DNA from: Spirochaetia bacterium
Lineage (GTDB): Bacteria; Spirochaetota; UBA12135
Assembly: GCA_003497555.1 (NCBI GenBank)
Contig: DNNS01000278.1
Location: 1 to 5,864, forward strand
DNA length: 5,864 nucleotides
Reading direction: 5' to 3'
The translations under genes were made by a program, and so were the position numbers. Every line of letters begins with the position of its first letter. The stretch's first letter is position 1. Shown here piece after piece: positions 1-5,738 of this stretch. The notes under the pieces were generated by a model. It searched no databases and was not told where the DNA came from. It saw only the letters and a program-made list of their open reading frames with translations.

Positions 1-118
1 TTCCCCGCGGCGGACCGGCTGCGTATTTGTTAAACCTGCCGAGAGCAAGTATTTCAGGAACACCGGCTGTATTAAAATTATTCAGTAAAATGCGTTCGTC
101 AGAGTTTTTATTCCGCAT
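1..118 (-). CDS. Partial CDS, N-terminal 39 residues; possible AraC-type regulator
   Basis: An open frame starts at an ATG (complement of 116-118) and runs without a stop off the left edge, giving 39 residues. It begins MRNKNSDERILL and ends LGRFNKYAAGPPRG. An AGGA lies 10 bases upstream of the ATG, a long but usable ribosome-binding site. The Gly-Arg-Phe followed by a Pro-Pro-Arg stretch resembles the start of the cupin sensor domain of AraC-family regulators, where such a segment often precedes a histidine-rich metal or sugar pocket. That reading is inference from a short fragment. The gene is divergent from the UroD-like gene at 212, which is a common arrangement for a regulator and its target. 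It could instead be any other protein. I am fairly confident that it is coding and unsure of the family. Confidence 0.5.
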   Translation of the reverse strand, partial: MRNKNSDERILLNNFNTAGVPEILALGRFNKYAAGPPRG

Positions 119-145
119 GAGTATTAAATCCTAACATATTATTTT

Positions 146-179
146 TATGAACGCAAAGGTATGAATATGGATGTATAAT
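146..179 (+). promoter_or_regulatory. Putative promoter of the UroD-like gene, perfect -10 without a -35
   Basis: A perfect TATAAT lies at 174-179, preceded directly by TG, and would give a leader of about 25 nt. The place expected for a -35 (about 151-156, acgcaa) does not match TTGACA. Two copies of TATGAA, at 146-151 and 160-165 and 14 bases apart, flank that position. A good -10 with a poor -35 and a nearby direct repeat suits an activator-dependent promoter, possibly controlled by the divergent partial gene. The repeat is short and AT-rich and may be chance. Confidence 0.4.
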
Positions 180-200
180 ATTTATATGTCGATTGATTAC

Positions 201-206
201 AGGAGG
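201..206 (+). promoter_or_regulatory. Strong ribosome binding site
   Basis: A perfect AGGAGG sits 5 bases before the ATG at 212 and fixes that start. It is the only strong SD sequence in front of a gene in this window. Confidence 0.85.
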
Positions 207-211
207 CAATA

Positions 212-1255
212 ATGAATCAAAGAGAAAATCTGCTGCGCTGCTGGACCATGCGATCCCCTGGGCGCATACCCGTGCATATAATGTTATCTTTGTCGTTAAA
301 GAGCGATCCGCATTGGCCGGAAATGGAAAGTGTTGTACTAAGGCATCCTGCCCTGTTTCCTGAATACAAAAAAGGCGATCTGGAGCGTGAAAACCCCGCA
401 CCCTGGCAGCGCAGAGATACGGAATTTACTGATTCCTGGGGCGCGGTCTGGAAAACTGCCGAAAACGGCATTACCGGTTGTGTAATCAGACATCCGCTGC
501 AGGATATCAGCCAACTTGCCGGCTATATACCTCCGGATCCGTCTGCCGAGAACGGCTGGGAAAAATATTCCTTAAAAACAATTGAACAGAAAATCCTGAA
601 GCAAAAAAAAAACGGTCAGGCGCGGCAACTTGCACTTAGGCACGGGCATACTTTTCTGACCATGACTTACCTGCGTTCATTTGAAAATTTGATTTTTGAT
701 ATGGCAGATGAAACACCTGAATTTACCCGGATCAGCAGTATGGTTGAAAATTTCAACATGTACCATATCCGGTATATGATATCCCTGCGCCCGGATATTA
801 TCAGGTACCCGGAAGACCTTGGTGCCCAAAATACACCGCTGCTGTCTCCGGAGTATTTCCGCAAATATATCATGCCCGGTTACAAACGGCTGATGAAGCC
901 TGCGCTTGAAAATGGAATAATAATTCATATGCATTCCGACGGATATATCATGGACCTGATTGACGATTTGCTGGAATGCGGAATACAGGTGATAAATCTG
1001 CAGGATCTGGTTAACGGCATTGATGACATGGCAAAAATCCTGAAGGGACGGGCAGCAATTGATCTTGATATTGACCGGCAGTCAATAACCGTGTTCGGAA
1101 CTCCGGATGATATTTCCGAACATGTACGTGAATGCGTATTAAAGCTTGCATCACCGGCAGGCGGCCTGTCACTTGGTTATGGATTATATCCTGGAACATC
1201 GGCCCGAAACGCAGATGCGCTTTTTACTGCGTTTGAAAAATACGCCGGGATATAA
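212..1255 (+). CDS. UroD-superfamily protein (corrinoid/methyltransferase-like, not HemE)
   Basis: The 347-residue protein has the length and layout of the uroporphyrinogen decarboxylase superfamily (TIM barrel). Family-like segments are the N-terminal helix NQRENLLRCW (2-11), DSWGAVW (74-80) followed by HPLQDISQL (94-102), EDLGAQNTPLLSPEYFRKY (201-219), the strand and loop IIIHMHSDG (236-244), then DLIDDLLECGIQVINLQ (248-264). The conserved arginines and substrate aspartate of true HemE are not recognisable, so haem synthesis is unlikely. MtaA/CmuA-type methyltransferases bind zinc through HxC; here that site reads H239-x-H241-S-D-G, so the ligands, if any, differ. The C-terminal GGLSLGYGLYPGTSARN (317-333) is also unlike the usual cysteine-bearing loop. 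Relatives often sit beside AraC-type regulators, corrinoid proteins or sugar-utilisation genes. Here the only such neighbour is the possible regulator fragment at 1-118. Substrate unknown. Probably cytosolic: no signal peptide or membrane segment is visible. Confidence 0.88.
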   Translation: MNQRENLLRCWTMRSPGRIPVHIMLSLSLKSDPHWPEMESVVLRHPALFPEYKKGDLERENPAPWQRRDTEFTDSWGAVWKTAENGITGCVIRHPLQDISQLAGYIPPDPSAENGWEKYSLKTIEQKILKQKKNGQARQLALRHGHTFLTMTYLRSFENLIFDMADETPEFTRISSMVENFNMYHIRYMISLRPDIIRYPEDLGAQNTPLLSPEYFRKYIMPGYKRLMKPALENGIIIHMHSDGYIMDLIDDLLECGIQVINLQDLVNGIDDMAKILKGRAAIDLDIDRQSITVFGTPDDISEHVRECVLKLASPAGGLSLGYGLYPGTSARNADALFTAFEKYAGI

Positions 1256-1478
1256 ATTATTTGAGAATTATCCATGCTATATTATTATATACCTGGAAAT
1301 TTATTTTGAAAGACAGAAGGAGATTAATTTTTTTGGTACGCGCTTGGATTTAATCTGCAGAAAATGCCTGATAAGGCGGTTTATACTTTCCCGCGAGAAT
1401 TTGTTTCGCCAGTTATTTTATCAAAAATAGATTTGAAATTGTTTTGTTTGCCAAAGAATTAAATTCGTATCTTATGGA

Positions 1479-1507
1479 TTGACGAAAATCTTATATCCAT
1501 ATATACT
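1479..1507 (+). promoter_or_regulatory. Near-consensus sigma70-type promoter of the rlmK-like gene
   Basis: TTGACG (1479-1484) and TATACT (1502-1507) each match the consensus at five of six bases and are separated by exactly 17 bases. Transcription would begin about 7 bases after the -10, at or next to position 1514, the A of the ATG. The 258-bp gap between the two plus-strand genes (1256-1513) is otherwise AT-rich. It holds only a doubtful 32-codon frame (1364-1462) with no ribosome-binding site, and I see no convincing terminator in it. Confidence 0.7.
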
Positions 1508-1513
1508 TTAGCA

Positions 1514-2470
1514 ATGACGGATTTTTATACTCCAGAACATCTTGCCAGGCAGGGTGAAATGTTTGCCAACCGTCTGCTTAAACGCTATCGTCACCTGAAA
1601 AAACGCTTCAGCCGTGATCAGATTGACTGTTTTCGCCTCTATGACTGGGATATTCCTGAAATCAGGGCAGTAGCTGACTGGTATGCCGGTGAACTGGTTA
1701 TTTCCGAATATGAGCGCCGTCAGACAGGAGCGGAATGGCTTCCGGTTATGGGAGAAGCTGCTGCCAGGGCATTTGACCTTGCCGCGGGTCAGATTCATTT
1801 AAAACGCCGCATCACCGGTATGGGCAGACCAAGATACAAACGGCTGGCTTTTGAAGGAGTTATGCGTGAGGTTAAAGAACGCGATCTTAGTTTTTATATA
1901 AATCTTGAAGATTTCCTCGATACCGGACTTTTTTCCGATCATCGTAATACACGTCTTCTGATCAGGAATTTTGCCAAAGACAGTATGTTTTTAAATCTTT
2001 TTTGTTATACCGGTACTTTTACCTGCGCCTGTATTGCCGGCGGAGCCAGGGGAGGAATATCGGTAGATCGTTCAGCTTCTTATCTGGACTGGGCCGAAAA
2101 AAATCTGCTTTTAAACGGTTTAAAATGCAGCGGACATAAATTTGTAAAAAGCGATACCGGATCGTTTTTAAACCGGCTTAAGCGCGAAGGTACGCGTTTT
2201 AGTCTGGCTTTTGTGGATCCGCCTTCGTTTTATAAAGACCGCATTACCGGAGAATCTTTTGATATTTTATCCGACCACCCCAATCTGCTGCAGCGCACGG
2301 TTCAATGTATGGAACCGGGCGGGATAATAATTTTTTCCACTAATCATCAGAGATTTGAACCGGATTTTTCCGATCTGCCCCTTGCTGCCTGTGACGAGAT
2401 TACTCCGGGAAGCATACCGGAAGATTATCGAAACCGCAGGGTTCACCGCTGCTGGAAAATGCAGGTCTAA
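1514..2470 (+). CDS. rlmK: Stand-alone RlmK-type 23S rRNA (guanine-N7) methyltransferase
   Basis: The 318-residue class I SAM-dependent methyltransferase matches the C-terminal (RlmK) half of E. coli RlmKL, which makes m7G2069 in 23S rRNA. Visible signatures are FANRLLKR (17-24), CFRLYDWDIPE (39-49), LKRR (97-100), DTGLFSDHRNTR (136-147), SAM motif I LNLFCYTGTFT (160-170), the acidic ribose-binding D185 in VDRS, motif IV VDPPSF (234-239), FSTNHQRF (274-281), and the C-terminal EITPGSIPEDYRNRRVHRCW (295-314). The N-terminal THUMP/RlmL half, which makes m2G2445, is absent, so this is a single-function form. An N-terminal PUA domain like that of RlmI is also absent. The ATG at 1514 has no SD sequence. 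An alternative ATG at 1559 (residue 16) has a weak GGTGA before it, but starting there would leave the conserved FANRL segment only one residue in. It is its own transcription unit and converges on the TPR gene. The family is certain; the exact target base is inferred. Confidence 0.88.
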   Translation: MTDFYTPEHLARQGEMFANRLLKRYRHLKKRFSRDQIDCFRLYDWDIPEIRAVADWYAGELVISEYERRQTGAEWLPVMGEAAARAFDLAAGQIHLKRRITGMGRPRYKRLAFEGVMREVKERDLSFYINLEDFLDTGLFSDHRNTRLLIRNFAKDSMFLNLFCYTGTFTCACIAGGARGGISVDRSASYLDWAEKNLLLNGLKCSGHKFVKSDTGSFLNRLKREGTRFSLAFVDPPSFYKDRITGESFDILSDHPNLLQRTVQCMEPGGIIIFSTNHQRFEPDFSDLPLAACDEITPGSIPEDYRNRRVHRCWKMQV

Positions 2471-2529
2471 AACCCGATCGTTTTTTTCGGCAGACTGGTT
2501 ATGGATTTACCTGTTTTACGGAAAAATTT

Positions 2530-3960
2530 TTATTCAACAGATGATTCAGGTGTCTTCTCGTGCTTTTTTATACCGGCCAGATGCTTTTCATAATCTTTAA
2601 GCATTTTCATAATATAGTTTTTCCCGATTAAAATAACGGGTTTATCAAGCGCGAATTTTACTGCATCAGCGGCAAAATCTCCGCTGGCAACCACTGCGCC
2701 GTTTTCACAGGAATTACTCCGGATATAATCAAAAAATTTTATTATATCAGCCTCCCGGAAAGGAAGCTCGTTTCTTCTGAACAGCACCAGGGTGCGGTTA
2801 TTTTTCACTGCACCTTGATCGCTGCATTCCGCATAGAGGTCAGATGAGCCGGCAGAATGCAGGCGATGACAATCATAACCCATTTTTTTCAGCATAAATC
2901 CGGCCGCCTCGGAAAATTCCGCAGCGGAAAACACCAGATAATCCTGTATGCGGTCACGGCCGTATTTGGCATAAGCAAGAATATTTTGCTGAACATCCTT
3001 GAAGTCAGGATTAATAAATCTGATTTCTTCCCATTCTTCCAGCGCGCTGTAATAGTTACCGCTTTCCGCGTAAAGTGCAGCCAGTTGATAGCAGGTATCA
3101 AGATATAATTTATCTGACAGGCATTTTTGATATTCCTTAAGCCGGTTTTCATACGGTGCAGCTTTTTTTTTAAAATGAGTTTTTATTTTATTGAGCATTT
3201 CCATGGCATTGGTATTGAGCTGCTTTTGAATATAGGTTTGTGCGCAATAATACAGGGCTTTATATTTTAATTGCGGGTCATTACTGCTTTCGGTAAAAGC
3301 CTGCAGGGCCTGGTCGAACATGGAGTTTTGCAGAAAAATGCGGCCTGTATAAAAACGGGATGGGGCGTGTTTTTTATTAATTGCCAGTGCATCCCTGAAA
3401 TATTTTTCAGCTTGTTCGGTATGGCCGATCCGGAACAACATCAGACCCAGCTGAAACAGACAGTTTATATCATCCGGTATCATAAGCAGGGCTTTTTTGA
3501 ATAAAAAAATACTTTTATCATAATGCCTGGCCAGTCCGTGACAACTGGCCTGGGTAAAGATAAAATAAAAATCATGCTTGTAAAATTCTTCGTAGGAATT
3601 AATGAATTGTACGGCTTCTTCCGTTTTACCGGTTACTTCAAAATATTGCACCAGCAGACGGAAAACTTCCCTGCGGGAGGCTAATTTCCCGAATTTTTTT
3701 TGATGCAGCAGGTTTCTGATTTCAACCAGGGCGAAATCGTATTGTTTGGTCCCCATCAGGAGTTTGGTTTGTAAAAAATGCGCATCCGGAATAAATTCCC
3801 GGCAGGTTACCGGGGCAAGCAGCAGTTTGCGCGCTTTCTCATATTCTTTCGCCTCGATCAGTAAATCTACTGCCGTAAAATTAATTTTTTTCTTTATTAT
3901 AAAAAAATATAATAAAGTAGCTGCAAGGCAAATTGTAAATAGTAATATTATAATGGCCAT
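2530..3960 (-). CDS. Membrane-anchored TPR protein with C-terminal degenerate Mrr-like nuclease domain
   Basis: The protein has 476 residues. Residues 2-22 are a hydrophobic membrane anchor followed by KKK (23-25), which predicts a cytosolic body. Residues about 30-330 are helical TPR-like repeats, clearest at 165-200 (LFQLGLMLFRIGHTEQAEKY then FRDALAINKKHAP) and 290-320 (YQLAALYAESGNYYSALEEW). Residues about 346-455 follow the Mrr-type restriction-endonuclease pattern: FSEAAGFMLKKMGYD (349-363), an aspartate in SSDLYA (D374), then VLFRRNE (392-398) where active enzymes have a Q-x-K strand, and GAVVASGDFAADAVKFALDK (421-440) with VILIG (442-446). Lysine is replaced by arginine and glutamine by leucine, so catalysis is probably lost and the domain may bind nucleic acid or a partner. 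The ATG at 3960 is the only start before an upstream in-frame TAA, and it lacks an SD sequence. Cellular role unknown. The gene stands alone and ends 59 bp from rlmK, tail to tail. Confidence 0.85.
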   Translation of the reverse strand: MAIIILLFTICLAATLLYFFIIKKKINFTAVDLLIEAKEYEKARKLLLAPVTCREFIPDAHFLQTKLLMGTKQYDFALVEIRNLLHQKKFGKLASRREVFRLLVQYFEVTGKTEEAVQFINSYEEFYKHDFYFIFTQASCHGLARHYDKSIFLFKKALLMIPDDINCLFQLGLMLFRIGHTEQAEKYFRDALAINKKHAPSRFYTGRIFLQNSMFDQALQAFTESSNDPQLKYKALYYCAQTYIQKQLNTNAMEMLNKIKTHFKKKAAPYENRLKEYQKCLSDKLYLDTCYQLAALYAESGNYYSALEEWEEIRFINPDFKDVQQNILAYAKYGRDRIQDYLVFSAAEFSEAAGFMLKKMGYDCHRLHSAGSSDLYAECSDQGAVKNNRTLVLFRRNELPFREADIIKFFDYIRSNSCENGAVVASGDFAADAVKFALDKPVILIGKNYIMKMLKDYEKHLAGIKKHEKTPESSVE

Positions 3961-4015
3961 GGCAGTCTGTAAAAAAGTAAAATATTATATTGTGATCTCA
4001 TTTGCCCTTGGCTGC

Positions 4016-4044
4016 ATTATACAGCATTTTATATGTGAATACAA
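4016..4044 (-). promoter_or_regulatory. Putative promoter of the TPR gene
   Basis: On the minus strand, TTGTAT (complement of 4039-4044) and a perfect TATAAT (complement of 4016-4021) are separated by 17 bases. Transcription would start near 4009, giving a leader of about 50 nt. The -35 keeps only TTG. A second TATAAT (complement of 3984-3989) lies closer to the gene but has no matching -35. Confidence 0.5.
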
Positions 4045-4109
4045 GTACTCATTTTTACGTGCTTATGTGAATTTTTAAACTGGCAAAGGCACTATTATTA
4101 CCTGAAATC

Positions 4110-4142
4110 TCGGTAAAATTATAACAAGGCAGATTTTGCCGA
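4110..4142. repeat. 10-bp inverted repeat (hairpin)
   Basis: TCGGTAAAAT (4110-4119) pairs with ATTTTGCCGA (4133-4142) around a 13-base loop. All ten positions pair if one G-U is allowed in the plus-strand transcript. No T-tract follows on either strand, so it is not a typical terminator. It lies about 66 bp upstream of the -35 of the TPR gene promoter and overlaps the end of the doubtful ORF 4119-4346. It could be a regulatory site, an RNA element or chance in AT-rich DNA. Confidence 0.45.
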
Positions 4143-4346
4143 AATCGTAAATAACGCCATTTTTATTGGGAAAACTACGTAATGTTGAATTACCATGTCA
4201 GCCAGAATTTCCTTTAAGCGCAATTTTTCAATCGATTTTAATTGAATAGACTCCTGCCCGGTATTCCCAGACTTTTTTTTATCAAAATAACCCAATTTTT
4301 TTTGGCTCAACGCACGGTAGAGCGAAAATGAGAGCTTGCGAAGCAT
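4119..4346 (-). CDS. Doubtful small hypothetical protein, 75 residues
   Basis: The frame starts at an ATG (complement of 4344-4346) without a clear SD sequence and ends inside the hairpin at 4110-4142. The predicted product is basic, with KKLGYFDKKKSG (16-27) and a possible helix SIEKLRLKEILADMVIQ (38-54). I recognise no family. Composition is plausible for a protein, but the length is within what chance allows. It is oriented like both flanking genes and could be a minor gene between them or a decayed piece. Confidence 0.2.
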   Translation of the reverse strand: MLRKLSFSLYRALSQKKLGYFDKKKSGNTGQESIQLKSIEKLRLKEILADMVIQHYVVFPIKMALFTISAKSALL

Positions 4347-4571
4347 TACAGCTTCTGCTCATCAATAGAATTTACACCCCACGCAGCCTGTAAAGATAAC
4401 ATAATCCGGACATGCAGGACTGGAGAAATTTTGCATACCTTACTGCGGGGAATAGCAGACTTAATTACAGAAGTGAGTATTATTGAAGAGACCGGTGCAA
4501 GAAAACTGCACGCCGGGATCTGTGCGGAACTGGTTGTTCTACCGTAACTACTTTTTTCGGCGACTATGTTG

Positions 4572-5738
4572 CTAATACCGCTCTGAAAAATTTTGAGAAA
4601 AATATGCTGCGTGTTCATTGTTAAAAACAGCAGCATCAAATCCAGGGTAAAATTGTGCATATTTCCAGGAGTTTTTAGTCGTATTGGCCCATGTTGCGTC
4701 TACATTGTACCAAATACCGTCTATTTGAATTTTATTCCAGGAATGACCGTTAGTTGATGTCGAAGTACAATGATCTCCGCTGACATACAGAACAGCAAAG
4801 CCCAACGAACGCGTCATTGCTGCGAAAAGTTCCGCAAAATCATTGCAGACACCTTTTCGTCGTGCAAGAAAGTGTGATGCGATAAATATTGATTCATAGG
4901 ATATGCTCAGGTCAGAAAAAATGGAGTTATACACGGAATAAGTAAAGGTGCCGGAGTTGTCACCGTTGATGAGAAATTCATAAATGTTTTTTACCTGGGT
5001 TATGTTGTCATTGACTCCAGCGATGGCAGCTGCATATTCACGCAAAGTCTTAGTACCGCAATCAATATTTCGGGTTGGCAGCAGATGAATTAAATTCGCC
5101 GGTACGGCTTCCGCTGCTGTTACAGTGAAATAGACTGTTGCGTATCCGGGATCAACAGAACTGGCTGATGGCATGTTTGGATAAAGTTGATAGTCCATAG
5201 CTCTATATGCATAAATCTGATAGGTACCAGTTTGACGAAAATATAGGTAACCTGAAAATTGATTGCCGTTGTCTACTGGAATAGAGTAACTCTCATAAAC
5301 ACCGCTTTCCTTATGTTTGGCGCGGAAATTGACAGCGTGGTAATAGCGATCGGTGTAACCGGAATCATCTGGTATAGCAATGCCGGAAACCCGTAAATAG
5401 CGGATAACCGTCTGCGATCCATACACACAGGAGTCCATCTGAATATCGCTTTCGGCAGCTGTGTGGTCGCTGTTATAATAATATGGTTTTCCTTCAGGTT
5501 TCGGTTTATTTTGTATTCCGCCATTATCTGCCGCAATCGCATCGGGAATTACTTCTTTTATGCTGCTGTGATGAATAGAAAGGTCATATTGTACCAATTC
5601 ATTATACGAAAATGAAGAATCGGGTGACAGAGGATTGGTGCTGCGTGTACAACCGTACATTATGTAAATTCCCGCCCCGATTGTTAGTAAACGGAGAATC
5701 GCAATTAATCTTTTAGCGTAATTGCAGGCGCAGACCAC
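4572..5738 (-). CDS. Transglutaminase-like lipoprotein
   Basis: The protein has 388 residues. A basic start (K9, R10) and a hydrophobic run (11-28) lead to Cys30 in the sequence IYIMYGC, a loose lipobox, so an exported lipoprotein is likely; R16 inside the hydrophobic part is unusual. Residues about 130-207 look like a beta-sandwich module (GYLYFRQTGTYQIYAYRA, 163-180). The transglutaminase-like domain spans about 235-355. Its triad is intact: Cys298 in RRKGVCNDFAELFAAM (293-308), His332 in NGHSWNKI (330-337) and Asp347 in WYNVDATW (343-350). Such bacterial domains act as cysteine proteases or crosslinking enzymes on envelope proteins or peptidoglycan; the substrate here is unknown. The start is a GTG at 5738. 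An in-frame TAA lies two codons upstream, and the next ATG (residue 27) would remove the signal. No SD sequence is visible, and the GTG overlaps the upstream partial frame by 26 nt, suggesting coupled translation or a small frameshift near the start. Confidence 0.82.
   Translation of the reverse strand: MVCACNYAKRLIAILRLLTIGAGIYIMYGCTRSTNPLSPDSSFSYNELVQYDLSIHHSSIKEVIPDAIAADNGGIQNKPKPEGKPYYYNSDHTAAESDIQMDSCVYGSQTVIRYLRVSGIAIPDDSGYTDRYYHAVNFRAKHKESGVYESYSIPVDNGNQFSGYLYFRQTGTYQIYAYRAMDYQLYPNMPSASSVDPGYATVYFTVTAAEAVPANLIHLLPTRNIDCGTKTLREYAAAIAGVNDNITQVKNIYEFLINGDNSGTFTYSVYNSIFSDLSISYESIFIASHFLARRKGVCNDFAELFAAMTRSLGFAVLYVSGDHCTSTSTNGHSWNKIQIDGIWYNVDATWANTTKNSWKYAQFYPGFDAAVFNNEHAAYFSQNFSERY

Larger units (their letters stand above)
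4081..4571. other. Gene-poor stretch of about 490 bp between TPR and transglutaminase genes
   Basis: No recognisable gene lies here. It holds a hairpin (4110-4142), a weak minus-strand frame (4119-4346), and a small inverted repeat TTCAAT-8-ATTGAA (4227-4246). Two T8 tracts (about 4272 and 4297) occur without convincing GC-rich stems. A plus-strand frame open from 4332 to a TAA at 4545-4547 includes a TTG (4431) preceded by GGAG at 5 bases. It would encode 38 residues starting MHTLLRGIADLITEV. That could be a remnant of a decayed gene or a microprotein; nothing identifies it. The stretch may simply be untranslated sequence or an eroded gene. Confidence 0.5.

Noticed and set aside
212..1255. 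Haem-pathway uroporphyrinogen decarboxylase (hemE)
   Set aside because: The N-terminal arginine-rich substrate motif and conserved aspartate of HemE are not recognisable, and no haem genes are nearby. Only the superfamily fold matches.
1317..1335. AAGGAGA ribosome-binding site in the gap after the UroD-like gene
   Set aside because: The only start near it is a TTG at 1333 whose frame closes after six codons, so no gene follows.
1364..1462. 32-codon ORF before rlmK
   Set aside because: It has no ribosome-binding site and no recognisable features, and its length is expected by chance.
2474..2490. Terminator between the convergent genes
   Set aside because: CCGA pairs with TCGG around a 9-base T-rich loop, but the stem is only 4 bp and there is no proper T-tract after it on the plus strand. 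A weak GTTTT follows on the minus strand.
2530..3960. Active type IV restriction endonuclease
   Set aside because: The catalytic Q-x-K strand reads L-F-R, so cleavage activity cannot be claimed. No modification partner is present.
4260..4300. Rho-independent terminators at the two T8 tracts
   Set aside because: The tract near 4272 follows only an imperfect 4-bp stem with a mismatch. The tract near 4297 lies inside a CCAA/TTGG palindrome rather than after a stem.
4346..4660. 104-codon minus-strand frame overlapping the transglutaminase 3' end
   Set aside because: Its first part overlaps the end of a well-supported gene in another frame. The rest has a serine- and isoleucine-rich composition typical of a non-coding shadow, and no start signal is visible.
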